In this document: positions 45,673 to 57,088 of the stretch, in pieces
Layout of the letters: every line of letters starts with the position of its first letter
Position numbering within the stretch: position 1 is the stretch's first letter
DNA from: Pinus tabuliformis
Lineage: Eukaryota > Streptophyta > Pinopsida > Pinales > Pinaceae
NCBI GenBank assembly: GCA_031772625.1
Contig: CM062804.1
Span: 1,019,068,514-1,019,132,513, forward strand
Direction of reading: 5' to 3'
Length of the DNA stretch: 64,000 bases
Made by a program: the position numbers and the translations under genes
Notes under the pieces: model-generated
The model's input: the letters and a program-made list of their open reading frames with translations, nothing else
Database searches by the model: none
What the model was told of the DNA's origin: nothing

Positions 45673-46516
45673 ACCACCCTTTGCATTGTTAAAAGGGTTG
45701 GTTGGTTGATAAATTCCTCTCCAGACTTGCGCTGTATTTTTTGAGAGCCTCTATAATCAAAGATCACTGGAATGCTTGGATGATGAAACTGTCTGTGTGT
45801 TTTAAAGGCTAAAGAGTGACTATGGAATTCTAATGCTTCTACATGGCCCAATAAGTGTTTCTTACCTCTATTTACAGTTTATATGTGTTTATGCCACCAT
45901 TGTGTCACCATATAAATAGCAGGAAGGAAGAATAGCTTAGACTTTGCTTAGCAACACTGTATGCTCAATTTCTATTATTTCTACATGTTTTCCTCTGAAT
46001 TAGTCTTGAATATGAATACTTATTTGCTCATATTTGCACTAGTTCCTTCATATTTGAATGTTGTTTAGGAATCCTTGATTGCAGCTATATAAATGTTCAT
46101 TCACATTCCCTCTGTTAGCATAATGAGAGCTACTTAGTTTCCTTTCATTCACTGACCTTCATTCCATTTTTATTCCAGCTTGATATTGTTCTATGTGTAG
46201 CTATCCTGCTCTGTATTCCTCTTGTGACCAAGAAAACGAAACAACAAGCCCTAATCCATGACTCCATGCCCAATGGTTTGAACTTCTCACACTATGCATC
46301 CCAATCTGCTTGAAAGAATCCTCCTTCCCACCAAAATCAAAACAAAACCCAAGAACATCATAACTAGCCTAAAATCAACCTAAAACAAAGCTAAATTATA
46401 AAGAGAGAGCCCTCTCTGATTGCAGGTAGGCTAGGACCTGCAGTCCAGAGATTGGTTTGTGGTTACCTCGGCCGTATCCCTTAAGGAGCCAAGGGACAAC
46501 CTGAGTGATAACATAA

Positions 46517-46534
46517 TGGCGACTCCACTAGGGA
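46517..46534 (+). other. element C primer-binding site
   Basis: TGGCGACTCCACTAGGGA begins three bases after the LTR end. It resembles the sites of A and B. Confidence 0.85.
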
Positions 46535-46654
46535 AAATCCTCAGATAATTTCACAAATCAAGTTGGAAAGCTCCACTGGGAAAGAAACAGACCTTCAAAA
46601 GTTTCTTTCTAACCCATATATTATTAGAAAAATCCCTAAAAAACAAGCTAGAAG

Positions 46655-49063
46655 TTGGCTCCCAAAAAGAATTCACGTTATACAAGGTCAAATCCAAACC
46701 CAAATCCCCCAGCTGCTTTTGAAAATCCCAATATAATCCCAAGGAACCTCAGGAAGCTAGAGCGAAGAGAAGATTTTGCTGATTCTAGTCCTGAAACAGT
46801 CCAGCCAAGCTGTGTTCCAACCCCTATTAAAGTTTTATTTCGTTCAATCCCTACTTCCCCTAGTTCATCATCCACCTCTCAAAGCACTCCTTCCACACCT
46901 CCATTCACTGCACGTACTCCCATTACCACTGTTATTACCGCTGTTCCAGTTGTTCCATTTATCCCTATAACTATGGCTAATAGATATGCACCCTTACAAC
47001 TGCCTACTAATCCTAGGGCTATGCCTCAGGATTACCAAACTAAAATCACATATTTTGATGGTATTGGTTCTTGCACAGCCCTGCAACACACCAAGAAAAT
47101 GCAGGACTATTTTGAGAGTTATGAGATAGATGATGATAGTGTAAGAATGAAGATTTTTGTCCAAAGCCTCACAGGAGATGTAAGGCCCTGGTTTAGAGGC
47201 CTTGCTGCAAATTCCATAGCTAACCCAGAGGCCCTTTACCAAACATTTCTTAACATATGGGAGAAAAAGAAGGATCCCATGCACATATTATCTGAATATG
47301 ACACCATTAAAAGAGGCCCTCAGGAGGCTGTCTTGGACTATTGTGCAAGATTTAATAATGTTTATAATGCAATACCACAGAACTTAAGACCTCCACCTGA
47401 TCTTGCTTTGTATAAATTCCCAGATGGTTTTGATACCGGCATGGCATATCAATTGAGGGAGAGAGCCCTTGAAAGCCTTGCAGACATGCAAAATGTTGCT
47501 GTTAGCGTAGAGGCAAATCTAATTTCCAAAAGAAACAGAGCTAGAACTAAGAGAAGAACAACCTTCAAGGAAGAACCCTCAGCCTTAGACCAAAAGCTGG
47601 ATGCTATTATCAGTGGCATGCATAGGCTGGGAGACAGAGTAGAGAGTGTTGAGAGGAAATCATCATGGGAAGGACAACAACCCAATACCATAAGGAACCC
47701 AAATTTCAGGAAAACTCAGAACACAAACGCTGGTAGGTCTAGCCCAGACCATGATATAAGGCCTCCTTTCCAAGAAAACTATACAGAAGCATCTACATCT
47801 AGTGAGCCCATAGAAGACACTCATATGAACTTGATGGATTTGAAGGGTGAGCAACAAATTTTTCTAACCCAACAAGACCAAGATGAGCATGACTTTAATC
47901 AATTTCAGACTCAGTCTGGTGAGTCTTTTGACTTTAAACAAGGCTACGATTCAGCTGTGTATGAAGTGCACAAACAATATAAACTGAGAACTAGAACAAT
48001 TGATGTGCCCGAGCCCATCAAACAGAAGGAATCAAAGCAGCCCAAGAAGATTAAGGACAAGGCTGCTTCCACAGAACCGACTAAACAAACAGTCCCAGAT
48101 TCGAAAGAAGTCACAATAGAGGATATAACAGACACACCAGACATGCAGCCCTCTAATAATCAGCCTCTGCTACCTTCTTCCTCAAAAGAAGATTTGAACA
48201 GCACTCCTAAAAGCCTTCCCAAAACAGAAATACCGCAAGGTATCCCTCACCATAACGCTGATAATCAAGAGGAAAACACAGAAAATACACTTGAAAAGGG
48301 GAAATCTGCTACTTCCAACACAAAGACTCCACTGGAGAAACCATTTAACTTAGAGGCAGAAATAGGCAAACTTAAGATATCCATCCCTTTATCTGAACTT
48401 GCTAAGCATGATATCTATAGGCAGCAAATCAAGAGATCGCTGCAAATGCCAGAGAATAGGGATGATGTGAATGTATTAGATGATCAACCTGAGCTCCTTT
48501 TCGGACCTGAAGTCGATGGCAAATCAGCACATGGAGCTGTTCTACCCTTTTATGTCAGTTTACACATACATGATAAAGTCTTGCATAATGCCATGTTTGA
48601 TTCAGGTGCCTCACACAACCTTATGCCCAAAGCTGTAATGGAGAAGCTAAACCTTGATGTAACAAGACCCTACAAAGACTTATTTTCCTTTGACTCAAGT
48701 CAGGTCAAGTGTTTAGGCTTAATCAAAGATTTATGTGTGTCTTTAGTCCAATATCCCAACAAGACAATCCTAATGGATGTGGTGGTTGCTCACATTCCAC
48801 CAAAGTATGGCATGCTCTTATCAAGATCTTGGGGAGAAAAAATCCAAGGATCTCTCCAACTAGACCTCTCTTATGCCACTATTTCAGTCTTTGGGCAACC
48901 AAAGAGACTGTATAGAGAAACATTGATGAAGTATGTGGTAAGTAGTGAGGAAAAGCCCCGAAAATTCCCTATCTATTCAATCCATTCTGATATGGATTCT
49001 TTTATTTTGTTTAATGATGAAACAAGTCCTCCAACTGATGATAAGCCTTTGGCTTTAAAATAA
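46655..49063 (+). CDS. gag: element C Gag-protease ORF (802 residues)
   Basis: This is the N-terminal part of the original polyprotein. After a basic, Ser/Pro-rich start (MAPKKNSRYTRSNPNPNPPA) the Gag core covers about residues 125-300, including ITYFDGIGSCTALQHTKKMQ and MKIFVQSLTGDVRPWFRG. It continues with LRPPPDLALYKFPDGFDTGM and AYQLRERALESLADMQNVAV, matching the Gag of element A in order and spacing. A long charged linker follows (about 300-600), with no CCHC knuckle. The protease has DSGAS at residue 649 (48599-48613) and runs to about 760 (LLSRSWGEKIQGS). The TAA after residue 802 stands where CAA would keep the frame open into aRNH. Confidence 0.9.
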   Translation: MAPKKNSRYTRSNPNPNPPAAFENPNIIPRNLRKLERREDFADSSPETVQPSCVPTPIKVLFRSIPTSPSSSSTSQSTPSTPPFTARTPITTVITAVPVVPFIPITMANRYAPLQLPTNPRAMPQDYQTKITYFDGIGSCTALQHTKKMQDYFESYEIDDDSVRMKIFVQSLTGDVRPWFRGLAANSIANPEALYQTFLNIWEKKKDPMHILSEYDTIKRGPQEAVLDYCARFNNVYNAIPQNLRPPPDLALYKFPDGFDTGMAYQLRERALESLADMQNVAVSVEANLISKRNRARTKRRTTFKEEPSALDQKLDAIISGMHRLGDRVESVERKSSWEGQQPNTIRNPNFRKTQNTNAGRSSPDHDIRPPFQENYTEASTSSEPIEDTHMNLMDLKGEQQIFLTQQDQDEHDFNQFQTQSGESFDFKQGYDSAVYEVHKQYKLRTRTIDVPEPIKQKESKQPKKIKDKAASTEPTKQTVPDSKEVTIEDITDTPDMQPSNNQPLLPSSSKEDLNSTPKSLPKTEIPQGIPHHNADNQEENTENTLEKGKSATSNTKTPLEKPFNLEAEIGKLKISIPLSELAKHDIYRQQIKRSLQMPENRDDVNVLDDQPELLFGPEVDGKSAHGAVLPFYVSLHIHDKVLHNAMFDSGASHNLMPKAVMEKLNLDVTRPYKDLFSFDSSQVKCLGLIKDLCVSLVQYPNKTILMDVVVAHIPPKYGMLLSRSWGEKIQGSLQLDLSYATISVFGQPKRLYRETLMKYVVSSEEKPRKFPIYSIHSDMDSFILFNDETSPPTDDKPLALK

Positions 49064-49072
49064 GAAACATGC

Positions 49073-49713
49073 ATGAATGAGGAATCAGTTGCCCATACCC
49101 ATGAAACTACCAAAACAATCAATGCAACCAGCACACAAGAAGAACCTCCTGAAACAGAAAATTCAAATCTGCCCACTCCTAAAATGATTGAAACTCCTAA
49201 TAACAATCAAGAGCATGAAATCCTATGGTATTTGGAGTTTGATGGTTCAGTTAATAAGCTAGGAGCAGGGGCAGGAGTGTGGATCCATAATACACAAAAC
49301 AATCATGCAGAGGGTCATGCTTATAGATTAAACTTCAGATGTACCAACAACATGGCGAAGTATGAATCCCTCCTTTTAGGCCTTAAGCTAGCCAAATCTC
49401 TAGGAGCTGCAAAGTTTCCATTCTAGGTGACTCCGACCTAATCATATAGCAAATGAAAGGCAATTTTGTCACTCATGATAGAAGGCTAAGAGCTTATAGG
49501 ACTGCTGCCACTGCAATACTCAATACCTTCACTGAATCCCAGCTTGCTAAAATTCCAAGAAGCCATAATCTACATGCACACAGCCTAGCTACTTTTGCTA
49601 GCACTTGCAAGCTTCCTTTTGAACCCAACCACCACTTTACAGCTGAAATAAAGCATAGGCCTGTAGTCCCTAACAATATCAAAGACTGGCAAGTGTTTGA
49701 AAATGATGCATAG
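49073..49713 (+). pseudogene. archaeal-type RNase H (aRNH) of element C, between protease and RT
   Basis: A second RNase H placed ahead of RT. It begins WYLEFDGSVNKLGAGAGVWI near 49228, then YRLNFRCTNNMAKYESLLLG, GDSDLII and, in the second frame, AKIPRSHNLHAHSLATFAST. The fold order is that of plant aRNH. Expected Glu of NNMAEYE is Lys here, and expected Asp of ADALA is His, so two catalytic acids are lost. A one-base deletion near 49417 and TAG at 49447 break the gene, and a TAG follows at 49714. The upstream part is in frame with Gag-protease. Confidence 0.85.
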
Positions 49714-49890
49714 ATTAACAATTTCTTGACTTTACAACAAGAATTTTCAAGCTTAAACATTGATATGGATGCCATGGATGACCCACATCAGAAAATGAGC
49801 CAAAATGAGCAGACTATAACAGCTGAAAAAGCTAGAAAAATGCTACAGCCAACCATCTTTGATGAAGAAAACATAGAAGAGCTGAAATAG

Positions 49891-51585
49891 ATGCATTTGG
49901 AGGAAATAGCCAAAACAGAGGCCGAAATCATTGATTTAAAGGACAACTTTCTGCCTGCTGGCCTCACTCCATTAGAAGATATGTTTGATGCTAATGATGT
50001 CCCAAAAAAGCCTAAAATGCAGCCCTTAAACGCTGCCATAGAAGAATACAACATTGGGACAGCAGAGAAGCCCAAAATGATTAAATTGTCCAAAAATCTG
50101 CCTCCCGATCAAAAACCAAAGTATGTGGATTTGTTCAAAGAATTTCAAGATGTATTTGCGTGGAGTTATGAGGACCTTAAGTCCTATGACACCTCTGTTA
50201 TTCAACATACCATTCCCTTAAAGCCAAATCAAAAGCCCTTCAAACAGAAACTAAGGAGAATCAATCCTGTGCTTCTCCCTTTGATTGAGAAAGAAGTGAA
50301 AAGAATGTTTGAGGCTGGTATCATAGCACCCATTAGATTTTTAGAATGGGTATCCAATCTTGTTCCCACAAGAAAGAAAACAGGTGAGATTAGGCTATGT
50401 GTAGACTTAAGAAATCTGAACCAAGTCTCCCTTAAAGATCACTACCCATTGCCAAAAATGGACCACATCCTACAAAGAGTAGTGGGGTCATCTAGAATCT
50501 CTTTGCTAGATGGCTTTTCAGGTTTCAATCAAATACTTGTTCACCAGGATGATCAAGACAAGACAGCCTTTACAACACCATGGGGAACATTTAAGTATGT
50601 AAAGATGCCTTTCGGCCTAAAGAATGCAGGTGCTACCTTTCAAAGGGCAATGGACATTTCCTTTCCCAAGGAAATCCATGATTTCTTGGTTGTCTATCTT
50701 GATGACCTTATCCATTTCTCCAAATCTGATCAAGAGCACCTAAAACATTTGAGACAAGTGTTCCTAACATGTAGGAAATATGGCATTTCCTTGAACCCCA
50801 AGAAGTCTTTATTTGGTCTTGAAGAAGGCAAATTACTAGGCCATATCATCTCAAAAGATGGGATTATAATCGATCCGGAAAGAATACAAGCCATTCTTCA
50901 AATCCCCTATCCAAGAAACACCAAAGAGTTGCAAGCTTTCTTAGGAAAGATCAATTTTCTAAGGAGATTCATCCCAAACTTAGTTGAGTTAACAAGAATG
51001 CTGAATAACATGCTCAAGAAAGATTCCAAAGTTAAATGGTCTTTAGAAGCCAAGCAAGCCTTTGAGGGCATAAAAACTGCATTAACCCAAGCACCAGTCC
51101 TCACAAGCCCTCAATTTGATAAGGATTTCATCATTTTTTCATTTGCATCTGAACACACCATAGCTGCTGTCCTTTTGCAAAAAGATGATCAAGGAAATGA
51201 AAAGCCTATTGCTTTTTTCAGTAGAGCCCTTAAGGATGCCCCTTTGAAGTACCAAATCATGGAAAAGTAGGCCTATGCCCTTGTTAAGGCCATCAAAGAT
51301 TACCGAATTTATATTTTATATTCACATGTGATTGCTTATGTGCCAAATGCTGTTGTAAAAGACATATTAACTCAAGAGGGCATAGAAGGCAAACGAGGCA
51401 AATGGATTGCCAATATCCTTGAGTATGACATTGAGATAAAACCCACCAAGCTGATAAAGGGACAAGGTTTAGCCAAACTGATGTCCGAAACCAATTTTCA
51501 AGCTTTAGACATTAATCAACTGGACAACGAACAGGAGCTGGCGACTCCACAGATCAGTCAAGATTTTTTGCAATCCCCATGGTAG
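49891..51585 (+). pseudogene. element C reverse transcriptase and RNase H
   Basis: RT uses element RNA as template; RNase H removes it. The 459-codon ORF 49891-51270 starts just after a TAG (49888) and includes the pre-RT region DVFAWSYEDLKSYDTSVIQH, then LCVDLRNLNQVSLKDHYPLP, SLLDGFSGFNQILVHQDDQD, and YLDD at 50695-50706 (residue 269). It continues into RNase H (FSFASEHTIAAVLLQKDDQG; QIMEK). A TAG at 51268 replaces Gln, after which RNase H continues (51271-51585: AYALVKAIKDYRIYIL, then GKWIANILEYDIEIKPTKLI). TAG at 51583 ends it. No aRNH follows. Confidence 0.9.
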
Positions 51586-51603
51586 GCTGATATTTGTTTT
51601 ATA

Positions 51604-52842
51604 TTGTTAAACCTATTTGCTCCCCCAGGGTTGTCCAGAACCAAAAAGAGATTTTTAAAGATGAAAGCATCAAATTTTTGTGTCATAGATAGTGCCCTGT
51701 TTTGGAAGAATCATGAAGGAATTTCACTGAACTGTTTAACTTTAAATGAAACTGACAGTGTCATGAAATATTTCCATGTCGGGGACTGTGGAGGGCATTT
51801 ATATTGGAAGTCCACTGCTGACAAGATTTTAAGGGCTGGTTACTATTGGCCCTCCCTGTTTGCTGATGTGAGAAAGTTTGTTGTTTCACGCCACAAATGC
51901 CAAATCTTTGAGGGCAAAAGAAAGTTGCTGCCCCTGCCCCTTAAGCCCATCTCAACCGAAAAGCCTTTTCAGCAATGGGGTCTTGAATTCATTGGAGAAA
52001 TCCATCCCTTTTCCTCAGGCCAGCACAAGTGGATTCTAATAGCCACCGACTATTTCACCAAGTGGATTGAAGCCATCCCATGTAGGCAAGCCAATGACTC
52101 CACCATTATCCAATTCCTTGAAACCAACATTCTCTCCAGATTTGGCTGCCCTGAAAGGATCATTACAGACAACGCTGCTGCCTTCAAATCCAAGAAAATG
52201 ATCAATTTTTGCCATAAATTCCACATTTCCTTAGGTCACTCCACAACCTATTACCCTCAAGGTAATGGCTTGGCCGAATCATCCAACAAGAGTCTGATTA
52301 ACATCATCAAGAAAGTGCTGGAGGAAAACAAGAAGAACTGGCACAAAAAGCTTGTAAATGCCCTATGGGCAGACAGATTGTCAACCAAGAGATCCATTGG
52401 GATGAGCCCTTATGAGCTAGTATATGGCATGGAGGCCAGATTTCCTTCATCTTTGGGAATCCCTGTTATCAAGCTGCTGCAAGAGATTCAAGCTGAGCCA
52501 AATGATATACAAAGGAGGATAAATCAAACAATTCATTTGCAGCAGACAAGAGAGCAAGTCTATGACAGAGCTCAAATTTTGCAAGAGAAGCTCAAAAGGA
52601 TGTTTGATAAGAGGACTAAGGCTGAGAATTTCTGTGTTGGCAACAAAATTCTAAGGTGGGACTCACGAAGGGAAGACAAGGGAAAGCATGCAAAATTTGA
52701 TTTCCTTTGGAAAGGCCCATTTGTTATCTCTGCTGTTCAGGGCAACAACACATATTTTTTGAAGGCTATAGATGGCAGAGCAGTTGAAGAAGGCCCTGTT
52801 AATGGCCGAATGTTAAAGCATTATCATGATCCCTTTTGTTGA
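51604..52842 (+). CDS. element C integrase (412-residue ORF)
   Basis: Inserts element DNA into the genome. A degenerate zinc-binding start (HVGDCGGHLYWKSTADKIL, later RHKCQIFEGKRK) is followed by the core with Asp149 (IATDYFTKWIEAIPC), Asp189 (IITDNAAAF) and Glu225 (GLAESSNKSL). The last two are 35 residues apart, the D-D-35-E pattern. The C-terminal part has KFDFLWKGPFVISAVQGNNT and ends LKHYHDPFC at 52842. It was part of the polyprotein (same frame as RT); the TTG at 51604 is only the first possible start after a stop, not a real one. Confidence 0.9.
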   Translation: MLNLFAPPGLSRTKKRFLKMKASNFCVIDSALFWKNHEGISLNCLTLNETDSVMKYFHVGDCGGHLYWKSTADKILRAGYYWPSLFADVRKFVVSRHKCQIFEGKRKLLPLPLKPISTEKPFQQWGLEFIGEIHPFSSGQHKWILIATDYFTKWIEAIPCRQANDSTIIQFLETNILSRFGCPERIITDNAAAFKSKKMINFCHKFHISLGHSTTYYPQGNGLAESSNKSLINIIKKVLEENKKNWHKKLVNALWADRLSTKRSIGMSPYELVYGMEARFPSSLGIPVIKLLQEIQAEPNDIQRRINQTIHLQQTREQVYDRAQILQEKLKRMFDKRTKAENFCVGNKILRWDSRREDKGKHAKFDFLWKGPFVISAVQGNNTYFLKAIDGRAVEEGPVNGRMLKHYHDPFC

Positions 52843-53426
52843 ACATAACGGAGTTTTGTATATATCTCTTTGTACATTGATATTTGTATAATATCATCAC
52901 TTTTATTTTTGTATAGCAGTCCGATTGTTAGAGGAGCAAAAACAAAGTTCTTTAAAGGCAGAACCAAAGAACATCCTCCATTCCAGATCTCTGTCATTAC
53001 GTTAATCTCAGCAAGAGCAACGCTGTTATATCACAGCGATTCAGTTAAAAAGAAGCTGTTTACAACTTACAGTTTTTCGATCAATAGTATCAAAAAGAAA
53101 GGAGGATTTTCAGTTTACATCAGCACCCTTTTTCAAGACAGAATCAAGGGAAGTGCCCCAGTTTTGTTCCCTATTTTTTTATTTATTTCAAAGGCAGGTT
53201 CGCAGGCAAAGGTGCATGTAGTAATGAGCACGCAGAAGAAAGCAAGCAGTGCTGTTATTGTATAAAAATTCAGTTTATAAGAATGTTGTGTTCAGGTTTC
53301 AAAGTTTCAATCATTCAGCAACCAACAAAGAGGTGTTTTAGTCTACAACAAAAATAGAAGATCAAGGTAGTCTGACCTGCTGTTCTTGGCTTTTCACAAG
53401 GAAAAGCCTTCCCCAAGTGGAGCCAC
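52843..53426 (+). other. element C 3' untranslated region
   Basis: It lies between integrase and the 3' LTR. The 131-codon frame at 52870-53265 has no recognisable motif and I do not call it a gene. The region just before the LTR (CCCCAAGTGGAGCCAC at 53411-53426) resembles the pre-LTR sequence of A (CCCCAATGGAGCCAA) and probably includes the plus-strand primer. Confidence 0.6.
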
Positions 53427-56400
53427 TGTTAGCCTCCTATTGCAATAGGTGTTCATATTTCATGATTGACTGTTTTACATGCCAAATATGTCATCTTTTC
53501 ATGCTGCAAAGTTCCATATTTCCATCAAATTCCATTTTTGAAGAGTTTCACAGTTAAGGGAAGGCCAAACAGATTAATCTTGGCTTCCCTAAGTTTAAAT
53601 TTCTTGTTTTAGAATATAGAGAATAAATATCCGTCCAAACTGTTTAATCTTGGCAGATTTGTAGATAGGTAGAGAATCTTGGGCGCTCAACAACTTAATC
53701 TGAGCCCCGGAAGAAATAAGGATCGATTTAGATAGGAGGACAACAAAAAGAAAAGTTGAAAAGCTGGGTTTGCTAGTTCAAGTGCACCCAAACCAAAAAG
53801 AAGAAAAAATGTTAGGTAAGTAGGCTGGGTAGGTAGTTTTGTGGTGGCAGAATGAAGAATTGTGATCCATTTCATGTTTTCAAGTGTTATATCTAGTCAG
53901 ATCACAAGTATGAGGCAATTTTCTATTTTGGATCAGCTCAAGCGAGGCATGTCTAACTTCCCCTTCTTCCTCTTCCCCAAATCATTCACTAACTTCCCCT
54001 AAAGAGGTCAAGATCTACTTGACATCTCTTAATTTCATCATTTTTCATATTTATTGCCTAAGTAAAGGTCTACTCTGCTTAGGAGTACTCTTATTAACTC
54101 TTTGAGTCATTGTCCCCTTTAATAGCCTAAGATCTCTAAACTTAGCACTTTCTGATCAACATTCATATTAACCTCTAACTCTAATATGTAAATCCCTATC
54201 TATTTCCCCTCCCCTTACTAAAAATCACTAAATAGCTCCCCTATGTACATATCCCCTCCCTCTGGTTGAAAAATAACCATAAACATGCTTGGGAATTGCT
54301 AAGTTTATCTGAAACTTAGCAAGGACTCTCCTTTTCCTCCTTAACCACCTTCCAAATGCTTTTGGACCCCTTCCGATGCATTAATAACCCTTCCAATGCA
54401 CTAAACCCTTCTTCCGATCATAAAAAGCCCCTTTGTATAATAAAAACCCTTCCTCCGATGTATTTCCCCCCCTCCGACGTGATATCATTGTCGGAGGTGG
54501 TAAGAATGCTAGCCCATATATATATGCCCCATTCCTTCTTGCCCCGATGCGATATCGCTATCGGAGGCTTCCCCCATCACATTTTCCCTTTATAAATGTA
54601 TATCCGCCATTTTTCGAATCTTCCCTTTTATTGTTATAACCTAAGTTTTTTATAAAACTTATGTTTTAACGTAAAAACCCCCTTTTCCACAATATTTCCC
54701 CGCTTACCGCTTAATCGCATCGCATCGCAATATACATATAAAGCCCACCCCCGGGTTTCCCTGATGGCGATATTCCGACTTAATGTCCACCGTCCATCGC
54801 CCTCGCCCATCCAACGGTCCACATCATTTTGGCGATCGCCCATTTCGGCGATCGCATATATGTAAAACCCATGTCCCCTCCGATTGCCAAAATTCCGAGC
54901 TAATCTCAGCCACCCATTTGGGTCTGCAGATCAGCGCCCCATGTTTTATTGCATCATTCCCATATGGCTCCAACCAGCGGAGCCGAAAAAGTTATAAGGC
55001 GCGGCATGTAGATTTTAGGGTTCCAAAAGGCCTTTTTGTATGGCAAAGAGGGACTGCTCCGATATTCCAGAGCTGAAATACAATAAATCAGAGCCTAAAA
55101 GTGTTCGGGTCCGAAAAGGGGTAGTACTGTACGCTCCATTTCGTGGCCCGAAAAGCTATAGAATGCAGTGTTAAAGAGTTTCGGGTCCGATGACCCATTT
55201 TCATTAAAATCCGCTGATTGGGTTCCGCCGATAGGCCGGACCCGATTTCAAATAAAGAGGGCCTTAATGCATTTTTGGGTCCGCGGAATATATCGCTCAT
55301 CGGAGGTGTTTTAGGTTGGGACCGCCGACCCACTGATTGCCGATTTAGTGCCAGCCGTTGGATCGGCCCGCGCCGGATCCAACGGCCAGGATTTAATCTA
55401 ATGAACAGTGATCGCTCCCGCCCCATTTTTGATGAAATTTCATGTTTTAAGGCATTTTTTCCTTATAAAAGGAAAATCGCCATTTTTCATAGGGTTTCTT
55501 CCAGCGCCCGCGCCGGCTCCAGTTAAAGAAAATCATGCATTTCTAAGCCATTTTGGATCGCTCCAAAGCCCAGTTTTGCTTCCGAAAGCCAGCCTCGGCC
55601 TCAACACAGTTATCAGGTTGCAGATCCTCCTTTGTTTGGTAGTTTTCTCCAGATTACGCATTATTTTGATCGGCCAAACGCCGATAGCATTTCAAAAGGC
55701 CACAGAAGTCATTGCAACACTTATTTTTGCATTTAATTGGCAGATAAAGGGGCGATTTGACAGTTTAAAGTATATCAGGGAAGAGAAAGAAGCTCGATTC
55801 AGTGTCAAAGTGTATCAGGATGCGGCAGAGAGTATCAGTGAAGAAATATCAGTGGAAGACATTAAGCCTGAAGCAGAAAAACATTAAAGAGCCCCCCAAC
55901 AAAGTCAATAAAATAGCTTTGAGCCATAAAGGCTCACCAACTCACAATTTTGGCCACTTAAGGCAGCAAAACCACTTGCAGGCGTAGATGAATGAATTTA
56001 AAGCACAGTTATGGCTAAAGAGCTAGCACATAGCGGCAAAGGACTGTATTAATCCATTTTTGAGGCTACTGTCGCCTGCGCAACTCATGTAGATATTTTA
56101 GGCATTTATTTCAAGCATATGTTAGGTTAGAAGCACTCACTTCATCAGATCTGTTTAAGATTTGTTTTATATATATTTTTGAGATATTTTTCCCTTGAGA
56201 TCTTCTAAGAGATCTGGTCTGTACATATTTTCCCTATAAAAACCACCGTCTGCATTGTTAAAAGGGTTGGTTGGTTGATAAATTCCTCTCCAGACTTGCG
56301 CTGTATTTTTTGAGAGCCTCTATAATCAAAGATCGCTGGAATGCTTGGATGATGAAACTGTCCGTGTGTTTTAAAGGCTGAAGAGTGACTATGGAATTCT

Positions 56401-57083
56401 AATGCTTCTACATGGCCCGATAAGTGTTTCTTACCTCTATTTACAGTTTATATGTTTTTATGCCACCATTGTGTCACCATCTAAATAGCAGGAAGGAAGA
56501 ATAGCTTAGACTTTTCTTAGCAGCACTCTATGCTCAATTTCTCTTATTTCTACATGTTTTCCTCTGAATTATTCCTGAATATGAATACTTATTTTCTCAT
56601 ATTTGCACTAGTTCCTTCATATTTAAATGCTGTTTAGGAATCCTTAATTGCTCCTATATAAATGTTCATTCACCTTCCCTCTGTTAGCATAATGAGAGCT
56701 ACATAGTTGCCTTTCATTCACTGACCTTCATTCCATTTTTATTCCAGCTTGATATTGTTCTATGTGTAGCTATCCTACTCTGTATTCCTCTTGTGACCAA
56801 GAAAACGCAACAACAAGCCCTAATCCATGACTCCATGCCCAATGGTTTGAACTTCTCACACTATGCATCCCAAATCTGCTTGAAAGAATCCTCCTTCCCA
56901 CCAAAATCAAAACAAAACCCAAGAACATCATGACTAGCCTAAAATCAACCTAAAACAAAGTTAAATTATAAAGAGAGAGCCCTCTCTGATTGCAGGTAGG
57001 CTAGGACCTACGGTCCAAAGATTGGTTTGTGGTTACCTCGGCCATATCCGTTAAGGAGCCAAGGGACAACCTGAGTGATAACA
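53427..57083 (+). repeat. element C 3' LTR (3657 bp)
   Basis: Collinear with 42838-46513. It ends GAGTGATAACA followed by GATGG. It lacks a short stretch near 42946-42964 (a local ATTTTTGAAGA duplication in the 5' LTR). Confidence 0.93.
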
Positions 57084-57088
57084 GATGG
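57084..57088. repeat. target-site duplication of element C (right)
   Basis: GATGG, identical to 42833-42837. It confirms both ends of element C. Confidence 0.92.

Larger units (their letters stand above)
42838..46513 (+). repeat. element C 5' LTR (3676 bp)
   Basis: It starts TGTTAGCCTCC and ends GAGTGATAACA. It has an AT-rich left part, a GC-rich CpG-containing block (about 43790-44860) with palindromes, and a U5 end with GAGAGCCCTCTC and TTGGTTTGTGGTTACC that resembles the element A LTR. ORFs of up to 112 codons inside it are not supported as genes. Confidence 0.93.
42838..57083 (+). mobile_element. element C: 14.2-kb Ty3/gypsy retrotransposon, full length
   Basis: Two LTRs of 3676 and 3657 bp (TGTTAG...TAACA), PBS, one gag-pol region (46655-52842) and a perfect 5-bp target duplication. 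Domain order is Gag, protease, aRNH, RT, RNase H, integrase. The gag-pol was one polyprotein: the first part and the aRNH start share a frame, and all later parts share a second frame after a one-base deletion near 49417. Seven lesions in total make this copy inactive. The LTRs look very similar, so insertion is probably younger than that of the copia element. No envelope-like ORF is seen. Confidence 0.92.

Noticed and set aside
52870-53265. 131-codon frame after integrase in element C (possible env-like ORF)
   Set aside because: No signal peptide, membrane segment pattern or known motif; composition is that of 3' untranslated DNA.
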